DNA of 64,000 bases from positions 248,001 to 312,000 of the forward strand of contig JAHLJZ010000015.1 in NCBI GenBank assembly GCA_025602915.1, in the 5' to 3' direction. Below, one piece after another: positions 37,401-52,000 of this stretch. The position numbers and the translations under genes are program-made. The DNA is from Paraphysoderma sedebokerense. Lineage: Eukaryota; Blastocladiomycota; Physodermatomycetes; Physodermatales; Physodermataceae. Numbering within the stretch: the first letter of the stretch is position 1; each line of letters opens with the position of its first letter. The notes below the pieces were generated by a model. That model was not told the DNA's origin and ran no database searches. It saw nothing but the letters and a program-made list of their open reading frames with translations.

Positions 37401-39516
37401 CCTCCGCCAATCCTGTTCTAAACGAATCACCGAAAGAAGCCATTTTCAATCCCGACGAGTTCTTCAAGAAGGAAGCTTTCCTGGAGGATCTCGACGACGA
37501 GGTAGAAGTATTCTTACGAGGTCTCATTGAAACGCAAGGTTTGTTGATAATTTGCTTCTGCCATCTGCCGCTTTTGATCATTGTACAGTCAGACCAGAAA
37601 ATTAAATTGAATCCTCTCTTCCAGCATTCTCCCAGTTTTTAGCAAATCGAATTGAAGGCACGGAAAGTAGTGATTTGCAGTACGAAATCTTATTCTTCGA
37701 TGAATTGTTGAAAGAAAAAGCCAGTCGAAAAGCCTTTAATATCAAAAGCCATAACTCTACGTTTTTGAAGGTGGGTTCTGCAGTAAAATTCTATTCATCC
37801 TGGTTTTGCCTTATCTTCCTTGCTGTTTAATGTATTCTGATTCGGGTTCATTCTTAAATTTATCATCAAAACCGATAGGACCAATCATTTAAAATCAGCT
37901 CCACATATCACTGCCCGCCACCTCACCGTCCCAGCCCACCCCGAATTCACAATTACACCGAGCAACCCATTCCATTACTCGATCCTAGCATTCTCTCATC
38001 AATTCCCAAACGACCAATTACTTCGATCACATCACCACAAGAAGAAGTCATATTGAAGAATTACATCAAGAATTATCATCGACAAGCAAGGATACAGCAG
38101 AGCCTCAAGAAAAATACCGCTTCGCAACAAGAGTTCTCGAATTGGGTGAAACGCGCAGCTGTCGGACTAAATTGGGGTGGTGGTGGAAGCGGGGGACTTG
38201 GAACAAGTTCGGATGATAGCAGCAGTCCGGATGGATCCATGATAGCGAGACCACTCAATATGCTTGAGAAAAGGTTCGAAATTAAGATTTTGCTTGTTTA
38301 GACTTTTGATCACGACTTGACCTATATTTCTTCCAAAATTCACTTTGATACATTCATGCGAACGTTATTCCCGACAGAGCGCTGATAGCTCGAAAAATGG
38401 ATAAAACGTATAGTCTATTAAATGACCCTATATTGAAGGCAACCCGATATAACAGCACTGTCGAACAACTTCAATATGTCATCCAGTCGCTTCAAAGCCA
38501 TGAGACTCAATTGGCTGAACTGGTTAGTGGAATAAATCCGGACAAGTAAGTCATCCTCCATTTTTTGATGTTTTTTCGTTTTACTCAACGGCTTCTCTTT
38601 CAGACGCGACTTGGAAGAAATAGAGACGGTATTGGAACAAATTAAACAATTGATACAAATTTACGAATTAGAATTGGAAGCTTTGATGCCAAGTCCGACA
38701 GATCATTCACAAGTCCCACATTCGCCAACATCTCCTGTTTCTTCTTTCCCGCCGAACGTGGTCACATCATCTCAAGGCGCACATTTAGCTGGAGGAGCTC
38801 AGAATTCTCCAGTGAGATCGATAAGGCCATTATCAAAAGACTTTAGTACCGCAAGTAAAATTGTAATGTTGGAGATTGACATTCCTAATACCGAATTTGC
38901 CATTGCCTTCAACGATGACGGATGGCGTAGTAGAAGTGCAAAAGGTTCAACTGCGGGTGAGAATGCAGAGAGCGCGAAGAAATCTGGTACATCTGAAACC
39001 GGAAAGGAAGGAGAACAAAAAATCCAAGTTGTTCCCGAAGAACCGACAAACAGTGAGGCGACTACGAGTTCACACTCAAACTTTAAAGTAGTTCCCGCAC
39101 AGCCAGATGCGGAAGTAATGAAGGAGAAGGTGGAAGAAGAAGATTTGGAGAAACCTGTTGAGATTGTTGCTGCAGACAGCTCTGAAGCTTTCGTCCCTAA
39201 AGTCGAGTCAATACCTCAAGATTCTCCTTTGCCGCCGGAGAAACCTGCGGTATCCGAGAATTCCCATGACAAGACGCCAGAAACGGAACCAAAGTCAAAA
39301 CCAGTACCAACAGCCACTGACCCATTACCGGAAAAGTCACAAGAAAGCAATTCCGTCCCAGATTCGTCGAACACAACAACCGAACCTCAAGAGCAGCAGG
39401 CACAGCAAGAATCGTCAAAACTAGATTCCATTACTACGACGTCAAAAGTGATGACGGATGAAAATGGAAAAACTGGCGAAGTATTAATTAGCGTTAAAGT
39501 GGAGGGAGGGTTATAG
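34467..39516 (+). CDS. DENN domain protein with an internal C1-type zinc finger (1314 aa)
   Basis: Fourteen exons: 34467-34656, 34779-34885, 34974-35045, 35116-35576, 35635-35761, 35838-35899, 35961-36092, 36162-36246, 36307-37111, 37257-37538, 37625-37770, 37879-38273, 38378-38545 and 38604-39516. The uDENN part has HVSMFCFPDQLKLQL and ITLEDGSKLHGVVIIVYE. The cDENN part has PKAIGLLSPWPFYDILSDWL, FIVNLFHEVPVPPLG, ENIVMIFECLLHEQKVAFVS and IPYLEAPVPFIVGVHSSYMP. After a Ser/Lys-rich linker comes a C1-like finger (CTSC, CEACNATCHSGC, PC; about residues 660-700), then dDENN (YEILFFDELLKEKASRKAF). The tail is a long Glu/Pro/Ser/Gln-rich region. DENN proteins are Rab guanine-nucleotide exchange factors; C1 fingers bind diacylglycerol or act in protein contacts. 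The start may instead be ATG 34491 (MAFVSHFF). Confidence 0.9.
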
Positions 39517-39642
39517 ATCTATAAATGGAGTTTGTCATAGGCGATGGCAATTTTATTACATATTTGTAGAGATTTGAATATACACATGCATCAACGAAAC
39601 ATATTTATTCCTATTTCGGGTCTCCATTTATTTTCCTCCCTT

Positions 39643-42348
39643 CTAAGGATTCGCCTCTCCAACAACAGTCACACCATTCCCGAGTCCCGTCAACGAATTT
39701 ATCAACCCATTACCATTCATCATGCCATCTGTTAAGATAACAAATTTCTTTTCTATACCTAGCTTTTGTAACTGCGTCGACAAGAACCTAATGGCGGATA
39801 TTTCAGCATATGTGATTCCACCGAGGAAGAGGAGAAGAATAGTGTTGCTCGTTGTTCGTGGGTTTAGTTCTGTTATTGATAATATAGTAGTTGAGAAATA
39901 AAGGGTGAGCGGAAAGTCGGCTCGAACTAACTGCTGGTTGAAACACAAAAGCTGGAAGATAAAAAGAGTAAACTTACTTCGAAAAACGGAACTGCCGGCG
40001 GTTGTATTCTCATTCTTAATAAATTCGTCAAACGTCTTACCCGGAATACATCTAGCAACATCTTCTAATCCTTTCCATCCATTCAATCCACTCCCGGTAC
40101 CACCTGCGCCCGGAATGCCACGTTTTGAGAACTTTCGACTTAAGAGGACATTGCCTGTCCCGTTGATAACAGCTTGTACGCCGCCAACACCACAAACCAA
40201 ATTTTCTATTAATCGGACTGTAATTGGTGCGTATCCACTAAACACGTAACCTGGATCATTGGGTTCTTTTTCGTTAATATTGTCGACGACCAAGTTAAGG
40301 GATTTTCGAAGTGGGGTGTACGATAGAGGAGGAATACGTGGGTGTGTGGTCAATGTGGTGTTTGATGAGGAGGAGGCGGTGGGAGTAAGAAGTGACAGTA
40401 GGGACAAGTGGTGTAGAGTCGTCAGATGTTGGATTCCGTATGTCTGTTCATATATAGATATAATAAGCTCGGTGACAGATATAAAACGGGTTTTCAAGCA
40501 ACAAGATACAAACGTTAATGATTTCGCGTTTTAGATGATCCAAAATTTTGGGCTTGATACCGCCGTAAGCAATACTGGTAATGCACAGGATGCGAAGTAC
40601 TTGCTCCACAGGATATTGACGATCTATCAATTCCTCGATATATTCAAAATGTTGATCCAGAGAAAGATTCGACAAAGCGCCTTGAGAGATAGAATAAGGA
40701 TTCAAGCCTTTCAGTGTAACATAGTGATATGTACGTACTCTGCTGAATCTCCAAACTCTGATGGAAATCATTGTCCATTTTCACAGTAATTTCAGACGTC
40801 AATGCAGTATCTTGTAAGATGAATTGTTAGGGAACTATTTCGTGTTCAACTAATAAGGCCTTGAGAAATGACGTAAAAGGATACGGATTCGCAGGCTTTG
40901 ATGCTCAACCTGCAGGACGGGTAACTTCCCAACAAAGTCTCGAAGCTGAGTAACAGTTTCAGCCTGGTGCCGTTCCTACAACAATGTTTCACATATTTAG
41001 CTTTCCAATCCAAAGTTTGGCTCTTGACTTGGAGGGCTCAATCGTACATCGTAGTCTTCTTTTAAACTTCTAGCCACTTGACTCAACGTCGGTCCCACTA
41101 CTGAAAAGTTTAAATCACATAAATCAGCATACAGCGGGTCGGCGCTAGTCAGCGGCACTTTCCGTTTTCGGGCAGCCGGTACGTTGGTTCCACCGGAACC
41201 TGAAGAACCCGATAATAGGGAAGCATCGACATCAATATGCGCTATTTGATGTTTTGAGACGTATGTTATGAGTATTAGCGATGGATAAAACACACGTATC
41301 CTGGATGTCCTTACAGTTTTTGATACCAAACGTTTCGTCTAGCTGACCAGAGTAGGTTAGCTGAGTCAAAAGCGGAGTTAGCAAATCCGTCGATCGATCA
41401 AGTATTATCATAGCTTCGAATTCGGAGGGTACAGCCGGTAACGATTCTGAAGAAGATGACGGTATTTTCCGCAGTAAGAGATCGGTTAATATCTACATAG
41501 AAAATATTAGCTTATTATTATATATTAACAAAGCTATTCGACTCACCCTTGCCCGGTTTCCTTTGCCCAATATTCTGGGAATTTGACCAAAAAGGGACTG
41601 AATCTTTCCAATAGCATTGACCATCAATGGTAAACTTCCAAAATCTTCTTCCTACGTAGAAGCGCAAAATACTGGTCAGGCTGACATAATATTTCACAGT
41701 GATATCTGGGAATATTACCAAAAACAACTCTCTAAACGAACTGGGAAGTTCTAATGAAAGCAGATCCGGCTCTAATGACAGAAAATCTAAATGATATTCG
41801 CCTATCGTCACATCGTTATAAACTCCTTTTTCTTCCAAAGCTCTTTCACACAGCAACGTCCTTCGCGGCACAAAGAATATGGCGTACTCTAATTTCATTG
41901 ATTTTTGCGCATGACTTTTAATATGTTCTGGATTACGTATAATTGAGTTACAATCCTCAATCATTATAAAGCATAGGAATATCATTTACCGACAATCCAG
42001 TCCATGAAGGCGACATTTGGCCTGCACAAATAAACAAGAGCCGTGCAGTCCGTGGGGAGGGGTCCCGGCTGTAGATGATATATTTTCGAAACTCCATGTT
42101 CTTTAATAAGACTGAACTCAGTGATAAGAGAAATGGGAGCACTGAGAGTTGGGTCTAGAACTAATCCTTTCTGACCTCGAACCTGGAGTTCGACATACAG
42201 CAATAACCAGAATTATCATTTAGTCGGACGTTAGTAAAAGCAAAAGTTACATAATAACTACCGAATCCAATATGTCCAAGAACTCCTTTTTGGCAAGGTC
42301 TTTCAGGATGGAAGGCCGGTATGGACTTATATTTTGAGTCTTGGTCAT
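39643..42348 (-). CDS. VPS33: Vps33, Sec1/Munc18 subunit of HOPS/CORVET (662 aa)
   Basis: Eleven exons: 42262-42348, 41990-42182, 41719-41927, 41547-41651, 41315-41492, 41048-41241, 40885-40975, 40739-40810, 40514-40680, 39978-40443 and 39643-39869. Landmarks in order: [112 protein letters not shown] and [19 protein letters not shown]. Vps33 binds assembling SNAREs at late endosomes and the vacuole, and holds the catalytic SM role within the two tethering complexes. Length fits the family (about 600-690). A Gly-rich stretch near residue 560 ([20 protein letters not shown]) is part of the expected core. The start is the first ATG before the conserved N-terminal helix. It is convergent with the DENN gene, with 126 bp between the stop codons. 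Confidence 0.95.
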
Positions 42349-43025
42349 ATTATCTACGCTGGTATCGTGAATCGAAATCTGTTGTCGCAACCTGAAAGAC
42401 ACCTCGAGTCAACCTCGCGCGTTAAAGAAGCGACAAAAAGGGACATGTAATTAGCAATACTATTGCTGCCTTTTGGATGATATTGCGATGTGGCCAACAA
42501 TCACATATGATGCTCACAGGGAAAGCAGTGGAATTATCAGCAACAGAGAATCTATCCAACGAACAGCATGCTGTCATACAACATACCCACGCTGTCCGGG
42601 GGGATCCACTCAGGAGAAACTGAATGTCGGTGAGTTTGTATGAGTCCATTGAGAATACAAGCAATACAATTGTATAATTATTCATCTGGACCATATGTCT
42701 GTCTGTCTGTCTGTCTGTCTGTCTGATACGAAAGCAGGATCGTCGCGTGTTTTGAGTTTGATTCCCTTGGCTGATTGTCTCCTCTGCAAATCCACATCCT
42801 CCCTCTCCACCACTCCCTTTCTCCCCCATCTCATATCAGCATTTCTTGTTCAATCACATCCACAACAGTGAGATATCCGCACCCGCATACCCATATACTC
42901 TCTGTTATTGGCGGATAAACATCAACATTCCCTGTCACCCCTCCTACTCATTAGCCACGTCATCACATCGCATTCATTGTTGTTAGATTCCTATTCTGAC
43001 TCAAAACAATCATCACTCTCCCGCA
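42349..43025. other. Divergent promoter region of VPS33 and dynein heavy chain
   Basis: 677 bp between two divergently transcribed housekeeping genes. It holds a TGTC microsatellite and, in the 200 bp before the dynein ATG, a pyrimidine-rich stretch (CCTCCCTCTCCACCACTCCC). No gene is supported. Confidence 0.5.
42696..42724. repeat. (TGTC)n tetranucleotide microsatellite
   Basis: About seven tandem copies of TGTC without interruption, in the VPS33-dynein intergenic region. Confidence 0.9.
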
Positions 43026-46000
43026 ATGTCGGAAAAGGAAAAGAAGAGTGAGAAAGAGGATGCTGATTCTCAGCCTATAGCTGCCCTCGATCCAAGGGTC
43101 GAGTGGTTCTGCGAACCCGTCACAAAAGCATTAAAAGTCAAGAGCGACAAGTGGAGAAAAGTGACTGCAACACCTGAAAATTGGTAATATCTATAACTTG
43201 AATATACGCAGATGTTACAAGCCGAATTAAAATTTTATATTTGTTCCTTAAGCGACCCGATCATGCAGTTCCTAGACAATCCCACCGTCGCGACACTGTT
43301 CTTTACCCTAAATGCTCGTGAAGACATTGTTCCCTTCATCGCGGGGTCGCCTCAATTCCCTACAACCCTAAAAAAGAAGGCAATCTATTTTCTGAAACAG
43401 TCTATATTATCGGAAGAAGGCAGCGACCGAGATAAAGCCGGACCAATAGCAAAAGATCGGATGGACAAAGAATTTATTTGTGGAGATCTCGCTCCCAATC
43501 CACTGGACTTCTTGAATGTTCTTCTCGAAGACGTATATTTGCCACTGGTCAGTAATAAAACCAACCTCGACGGCTGGCCCGAGGTAGTAGCAAATGACGT
43601 TCTGCGTCTACTGAGACGATGTCAGGGCAACGTTTATGTAACCAACGGATTGGTCAAGGTATGGCTGCTTAGTTTGCGGATCCTCACAAAGGACGCGCGC
43701 CCTGGTTAACATGTCATCTTCCACAGGGTAAAACTCTTCTTCCACTACCACAAACTCCAGCCGTCGAACACGTACCAGTAGTTGCCGAGCAGGAAAAATC
43801 TGAAACACAGTCCACTCTTCACAACCTGGAATCATCAGTCATTGACTGGACTTACCAAATACAACAAGTTCTGAAATCATCATCCTCAGCCCCCCTCGAT
43901 GCAGGCCTTAGTCCAGGACCTATGGTTGAGATTGATTTCTGGCAAGCTAAAGCCGCAAACTTAAAAAGCATTCATGAACAGCTTACTGGTTCACGGATCG
44001 GCAAAGTGGGAAGGATCTTGGAGCAACAGAAGAGCAGCTATTGGACAGCCTTCCAAGGCATGCTTGACGACGTTGTTAGAGGTTTGTGCAGTCTTCAAAG
44101 CATTTCTTCTCGTATTCTAGTGACATAGATTTCATTGTCCTCAGCCGTTGACGAGGCTACCGATATTAGTCTTCACTTACAACCGTTGAGACCTTATGTT
44201 GAACGCATGAATTCTGGGGGAGATTTACAAGACTTGATGACTATTTTTTCTCCAATGATTCGCACTATTTGCTTGATTTGGAATCATTCAAAATTCTACA
44301 ATACTCCTGGAAGAGTGATTGTGCTGATCCGTGAAATTGCTAATGACGTAATTGAACAAGTAAGAGCATTTTCTTTGCGATGTGTCATTGCAAGATGAAT
44401 CCATAACTATTTCACACAGGCTCGTAATTTTGTAACAAACGATATTTTTACCATTGATCCTGAAGAAGCGTCGGAACGTATTAGAACAGCGTTAAAGTTC
44501 TGCAATGAATTCAGATCTACATTCATGTCATTCAAGGTGAAGATGGCAAAAAGTGCAAGACCTTGGTCTTTTGATACCAAAATCGTATTTGCGAGATTGG
44601 ATAGATTTGTCAATAAGGTTAAACTCACTTCAGAATTGTTTGATACAATTGTTGAGTTCATGCGACTAGAGAAAGTGGAGGTTGGCGGTACAAAGGTAAT
44701 TACAGATGCGTTGAATGTGCTTATAATTCACTTTATCGTCTAATCTTCGTATTAGGGCAAGATTCTGTCGTCACAAGTAGCCACCATTTACAATGAATTC
44801 GCCACCACCATTCAAACCTTTAAAAACATAAAATACGACATTTTGAGCGTCGGAAATATCAGTGGACAACAGACGGAAGATGAGTTGAAGTTTTTGAATG
44901 ATGTGTCTCGCTTCAAGGAAATTGTTGCTGACTTGGACAAAAGAATCGGGTTTGTTTCTGAATCCCCCACCTTGCATTTCGTCATTGTTTTTAACCAGCA
45001 TTTCGCCTCTCATTACAGAACAATTCTTTGTCAAGCATTTGATGACTGCTCGGGAATTCATGCATGCTTCCGACTCTTAGATTCCTTCGCTGGATTATTA
45101 ACCCGACCTGTTATCCAAAAGGACTTCGCCAAGAAATACAACGACCTGCTGAAATGGTACAGCACTGATCTCGAAGAGGTCAATCAAATATTTTTACAGT
45201 ACAAGGATAACCCACCAATTCATTATAACATGGCACCGGTCACTGGTGGTATGCTCTGGGTCGCGGAATTGAAAGAACGTTTAGATAGAGTCATGGAAAA
45301 GTTGAGAGCCTTGGGTCCGAATCTTTGGCAATCAGAGGATGCAAAACTAATTGCCGTCAAGTACGAGACATTGCACAATCTCTTAACCAAATATGAAGCC
45401 GACTTATTTCATAAATGGTCATCGTCTATCATTGACGAATCGGAAGCCAATCTGTCAAAACCCCTGCTGATTCGTGTCGATAGCCCGAAAGTTATAGGTG
45501 GTTACCTCCGGGTAAACTTTGATCCTAAAGTGGTTGCTCTACTACGTGAAGTAAAGTACTTTGAAAACTATGTCAAACGGATGGCGCCGCTAGAGAATAT
45601 AGATGGTAGATCCATTGCAAACGAAGGTTTTGTCTTACCGCACAAAGCAGACAACATCTATAAGATGGGCGAAACACTACGAAATTACGTCGAGCGCTTG
45701 GATCATATAACAGGATTGTACAATAATGTCAAAGATACCGCGTTGGAAGTTGAGAAGCCTTTAATTGATGTTTACATTAAGGATATTGATCGTTTTGTTG
45801 AAAGAGTAGGTGCTTTTAGGACTCTCCAATTCGAGCAGCGCTTGAATGTCTAACCTGTCTCTTTTTGTTCGGCTCGATAGGCTCTGAAAGAGATGAATTG
45901 GAGGAGTACTGAAATCGAAAATTACGTCAGTCATCTTGGACAAATGGTTGGAAATCTCTCCAGCATGTTGCAAATGGCAAAACTCAATATCGACAGAATG

Positions 46001-49000
46001 TGTAAGATAATGAAACAATGGTCGGGTAATCCAGTCATCGAAAGAAAAGATTCAAAGAAGCCTTTGAACCTGGAAGAAATGGCATCAAAGCTTAAAATTA
46101 CGTTCGAAAATATTCGGAAAGACGGACTCCAAATTCATGATCTTTTAAAAGAAACGAATCTGGCCCTTCAGGCCGACACATCAACATCTAGCTGGAAAAA
46201 TTACCTTCAATATATCGATGACCTCGTGCGTAATGGGTTCATAGATACGATCAAATGCTCCTTGCGATATCTGTTGGATAATATGGATCAACAATACTTG
46301 AAAGTGAATGATATGCCCCCGTTACTAGATGCAAAATTAGAGTTGGAAGTGACAGAATTGAAATTCACGCCAGGGATGGACGAAGAATCGGATAATTCGC
46401 TTATGCAAATTTCGAAGCAGATGCTAGCTGATATCTATCATATCTCTAGTCTTATGATCCGCTTAAACGTTCAGGCCGAAGAACCTATCGAATCGACCAA
46501 TTACTTATCCGAGGTGAGCGCCAATGAGGAGCTATCAGATATGAGAGATGAGGTAGTCCATCGTGTCCGCAAGATGATGGAAGACTGTATGGCATACAGG
46601 GAAGGTTATGATCAATTCTCAAATTTGTGGACTGAAAGTCGTCAAGAGTTCATGAATAAGTTTTTGGCTGACAACTCAAACGACCACGATGAAGAAAGAG
46701 AAGAGGAAAAGGTCGAGGAGAAGCTTAAGAATGACGACATGGATCAAGAATTTAAACCAAGCATTACTACTAATCCACAACAACTTGAAAAATTTGAAGC
46801 TGAGATCAAGAAGTTTGAAGCGACCCACAAAAAGATTATGTCATTGGATCCTGATGTGGTTTTCAGTGGTTGGTTGAAAGTTGACGTTCGGCCGCTAAAA
46901 CAGGTACGTTTTCGTATTTTTGTTCTCTGCCTACTACAAGATATTAAATTACGTTCATTCCACAGAGCCTGAATGTCATCGTGAAGAAATGGAGTTACGC
47001 TTTGACGAAATACTTATCTGACGATGCTGTCAATACTCTGAACGATCTCTCTCGCTTCATCAAAAATGGTAAAAAGGGTCTCAGTCAGAAAATTGAGGAA
47101 GGTGACTACGAGGGTCTGGTGCGTGCTATGAATATGCTGCACGCCATCAAACAGCGTACCCCGACAACAGATAACATGTTTGATCCGCTGCGCAAAACAA
47201 TCAATCTGCTCAAAACCTTTGGGGTCGAGATGCCTGAAGACACACACAGGCTTCTCAATGATCTGCCAGAAGAGTGGAGTAACTTGAAAAAATTATCTGT
47301 CGCCGTTCGTGATCACGTTGCCCCACTTCAAGCCATTGAAGTCGACTCCCTACAAAAGAATTGCAACAAGTTCGAGATGAAAAACCACAACTTCAGAGAG
47401 GAATTTCGAAAGAAGGCACCATTCAAGTTCGAGATCGGCCCTGAAAGCGCATTTACTTTATTGGATCAAGTTCATTTGGATGTTATGGCAATGGAAAATG
47501 AAGCCGCTGCTCTTCGCAAGTCGAGCGAAATCTTCGAAATCAATGTTCCCCAATATAAGCAACTTTCTGACTGCCGCCGTGATGTCGGCATGCTCAAACA
47601 AGTTTGGGATTTGGTTGGTCTCGTCAAATTTATGTTCGAAGAATGGAGGTTGACACTCTGGACTGAAATTGATGTCGACGGTATGGACGGAATATGTCGC
47701 GACCTTGGAAAAGAACTGCGCCGTATGGACAAAGAAATTAAAGGATGGGACGTGTATGCTGGTTTAGACCAAATGGTGAAAGACATGATCACCTCCCTTC
47801 GAGCGGTCGGCGAACTTCGAAGCAACGCCATTCGTGACCGCCATTGGAAACAACTCATGAAAACAACTGGAGTCACTTTTGTGCTAACTCAAGACATGAA
47901 GTTTCAAGATCTGCTCAGCCTTCAACTGCATAAATTTGAAGACGACGTGAAAGCAATCGTTGATCGTGCAACAAAGGAATTATCTATGGAAAGAGTGTTG
48001 ACTGAATTGAGCAAGACTTGGAGTACCATGGAATTTACGTATGAAATTCATGATACAACAGGAACGGCCTTGTTGAAGAGTTCAGAAGAGTTGATTGAAA
48101 CATTGGAGGACAACCAAGTTATGTTACAGAATATGATGACATCGAAGTATGTCAGCTACTTCCTTGATCAGATTACAAAATGGCAAAATACTCTTGGAAC
48201 CGTGGACTCAGTTGTAACCTTGTGGCTTGAAGTCCAAACTACTTGGTCGCATCTTGAGAGTATATTCATTGGTTCAGACGATATTAGAGCTCAGCTACCA
48301 GAGGATTCGAAACGATTTGATCATATCGATCAAACGTACAAGGGATTGATGCAGGAAGCTTCTAAGACTCCAAATGCTGTTCAAGCTTGTACCAAAGAAG
48401 GACTGTATGAATTGCTTGAAGGATTACAAGGTCAACTTGCTCTCTGCGAAAAGTCTCTGGCCGAGTATTTGGAAACGAAACGTCTCGCATTCCCTCGGTT
48501 CTACTTCGTCTCGAGTACCGATTTGCTTGATATTCTTGCTAAAGGAAATCGACCACAGGATGTCGCCGTCCATTTGTCCAAATTATTTGACAACTTGGCA
48601 CGTTTGGAATTTGAACCCAACTCATCGAGCGGGGAACTTTCCAAGAAAGCGATCGGGATGTACTCGAAAGAAGATGAATATGTGGCTTTCACTGAGCCGT
48701 GCGACTGCGTAGGTCCGGTAGAGGTTTGGTTGAACCGATTAGAAGCCACCATGAGAAAATCGCTCCGTCAATTGTTGTCGGACGCTGTCATTACATACGA
48801 GGAGAAACCTCGAGAACAATGGATTTTCGACTATCCTGCTCAGATTACTCTTGCGGGAACCCAAATCTGGTGGACAACAGAAGTGAATGTTGCCTTTAGT
48901 CGCCTCGAAGAGGGATACGAGAATTCTTTGAAAGACTACTACCGAAAGCAGTGCTCCCAACTGACGAACCTTATTACCTTGATCCAAGGAGATCTATCGA

Positions 49001-52000
49001 AATCTGATCGTCAAATGATTATGACAGTTTGTACCTTGGATGTGCATGCCAGAGATATCGTTGCGAAACTGATAGCTGAGAAAGCAGAAAACGCTCAGTG
49101 CTTCAGTTGGCAATCTCAGCTTCGTTTACGATGGGATGACAACGAAGGCGATTGTATCGCAAACATTTGTGATGCTCATTTCCATTATAACTACGAATAT
49201 CTTGGCAATACCCCTCGTTTAGTCGTAACAGCACTTACCGATCGTTGTTACATTACCCTTACTCAATCACTTCATCTTATTATGGGTGGTGCTCCTGCTG
49301 GACCTGCTGGTACGGGTAAAACAGAAACAGTGAAGGATTTAGGAAAAGCCTTGGCAATAATGGTTTACGTATTCAATTGTTCAGAGCAGATGGACTATAA
49401 ATCTGTTGGTAACATTTATAAGGGTTTGGCTCAATCAGGTGCTTGGGGTTGTTTTGACGAATTCAATCGTATTGCAGTGGAAGTACTGTCTGTCATTGCT
49501 ACTCAAGTCAAGTCCATTCAGGATGCTTTGCGTTCCAGGAAAAAACGGTTCCTCTTCCAAGGAGAAGAGATCAGACTTGTTTCTACTGTTGGTATCTTTA
49601 TTACTATGAATCCAGGTTATGCTGGTCGTACAGAATTGCCAGACAATTTGAAAGCTCTGTTCCGTCCGTGTTCCATGGTTGTGCCAAATCTGGAACTTAT
49701 CATGGAAATTATGTTGATGGCTGAAGGTTTCGTTGAAGCGAGTGTCCTTGCCCGAAAATTCAATACTCTTTATAAATTGAATCGTGAACTCTTGTCGAAG
49801 CAAGATCATTATGATTGGGGTCTTCGTGCCATTAAGTCTGTGCTTGTGGTTGCTGGTGGGTTAAAACGAGCTGAACCCAATGTCCCCGAAGAATATGTTC
49901 TTATGAGGGCACTGCGTGACTTTAATATTCCGAAGATTGTCACCGACGATGTTCAAGTTTTCCTGGGTCTGATCGGTGACTTGTTCCCAAAGATAGAAGT
50001 CACTCGAAAACGGAACGAAAAGTTAGAAGACGAAATCCGAAAAGCGACACTGGAGCAAGGTTTACAAACGGAAGAAAATTTTATCCTTAAAGTCGTACAA
50101 ACTGAAGAACTACTAGCAGTCCGTCACTGCGTTTTCATCATTGGTAATGCCGGTACCGGCAAAAGTCAAATATGGAAGACGCTAGCCAGAACGTACAACA
50201 ATATGGGGAAGAAATGTACCTATGCTGATCTAAATCCTAAAGCGGTGACAACTGATGACCTTTTCGGTTGCATCAATCCGACCACTCGTGAATGGAAAGA
50301 CGGTTTATTCTCATCGATTATGAGAGATATGGCTAGTGTACCGGGAACTGATCCAAAATGGATCATTCTCGACGGTGACATTGATCCTGGTTGGATTGAG
50401 TCCCTCAATACTGTGATGGACGACAACAAAGTTCTTACTCTCGCTTCCAACGAGCGTATTCCATTGAAACCTCATATGAGGTTGATCTTTGAGATTGGAG
50501 ATTTGAAATATGCCACTCCTGCCACGGTGTCACGCGCCGGTATTTTGTACGTCAATCCCTCTGACCTCGGTTGGTCACCGTATGTCCAGAGCTGGTTAGA
50601 AAAACGTGAAGACGCAGCCGAGAAGTCAAGTTTGACGGTATTGTTTGAACGATACGTTAATCCATGTTTGGAAGCATTGCGAAGCGGCAAATTTAAGAGG
50701 GCCGCTGTGGAAGAATTTAGTATGGTTCAAACCTTGTGCAATATCCTTGAAGGCCTTCTTACACCGCAAAATACCCCGAAAGGTTGTGACAAGGAGTGGT
50801 TCGAAATTTACTTTGCGTTTGCGGCTGTTTGGGCATTCGGAGGTTGCATCTTCCAAGATCAGTTGGTTGACTACCGTGTAGAGTTCAGCAAATGGTGGAA
50901 TGGCGAATTTAAGACTATCAAGTTCCCCCCGACTGGCTCAGTCTTCGATTACTTTGTGGATCACGAAACGAAAAGATTCCTGCCATGGTCAGATAGGATA
51001 CCTACATTCGAGTTTGACCCAGACGTTCCCCTTCAAAGCGTATTGGTTCATACACCGGAAACCACAAGAATCCGCTATTTCCTCGACCTATTGGCAGATA
51101 ACGGCAAGCCTGTTCTATTGGTCGGTAACGCCGGTTGCGGAAAGACCGTATTGATGCAGGATAAGTTAAATTCTTATGGCGAAGATCGAATGGTTATCAA
51201 CATTCCATTCAATTTCTACACAACCGCATGGTCACTGCAGCCAATTCTTGAAAAACCTTTGGAAAAGAAAGCAGGTCGTAATTACGGACCACCAGGAACG
51301 AAGAAACTAGTATATTTTATTGACGATCTCAATATGCCTGAAGTCGACAAGTACGGAACCGTTTCACCACATACCATTCTTCGCCAGCATTTGGACTACA
51401 AGCATTGGTATGATAGAACAAAGCTGACCCTGAAGGAAATACACAATTGTCAATATGTTGCGTGTATGAACCCAACTGCCGGTAATTTTACGATTGAAAG
51501 TAGATTGCAAAGGCATTTTGCTGTCTTCGCCGTTAATTTCCCAGGAGTCGAAAGTTTGCAAACCATTTATAACAGCATTCTTTCTGGTCATTTGAGACAA
51601 ATGGGTTCATCCGTGCAGAAATTAGCTGAACGATTGGTCACCACATCCCTTGCATTACACAAGCGCGTAAGTTTGACATTCCTGCCGACAGCTATCAAAT
51701 TTCATTACATTTTCAATCTACGGGATCTGTCGAATATTTTCCAAGGCATTCTTTTCGCTCAAAAGGATATCCTGAAGGAGCCCCTTGATTTGGTGAGGCT
51801 ATGGCTTCACGAAACAACACGTGTTTACGGGGACAAAATGTTAGATACCAATGATTTTAAGCAATTGCAAACCATGCAAAAAGATGCTATCAGGAAAAAC
51901 ATGGACGATATTGATCAGAACATGGTTTTCACCGAGCCTCTTATTTATACACATTTTGCTGGCGGCATGTCGGAACCGAAGTACCAAGGAGCAAAGGATT

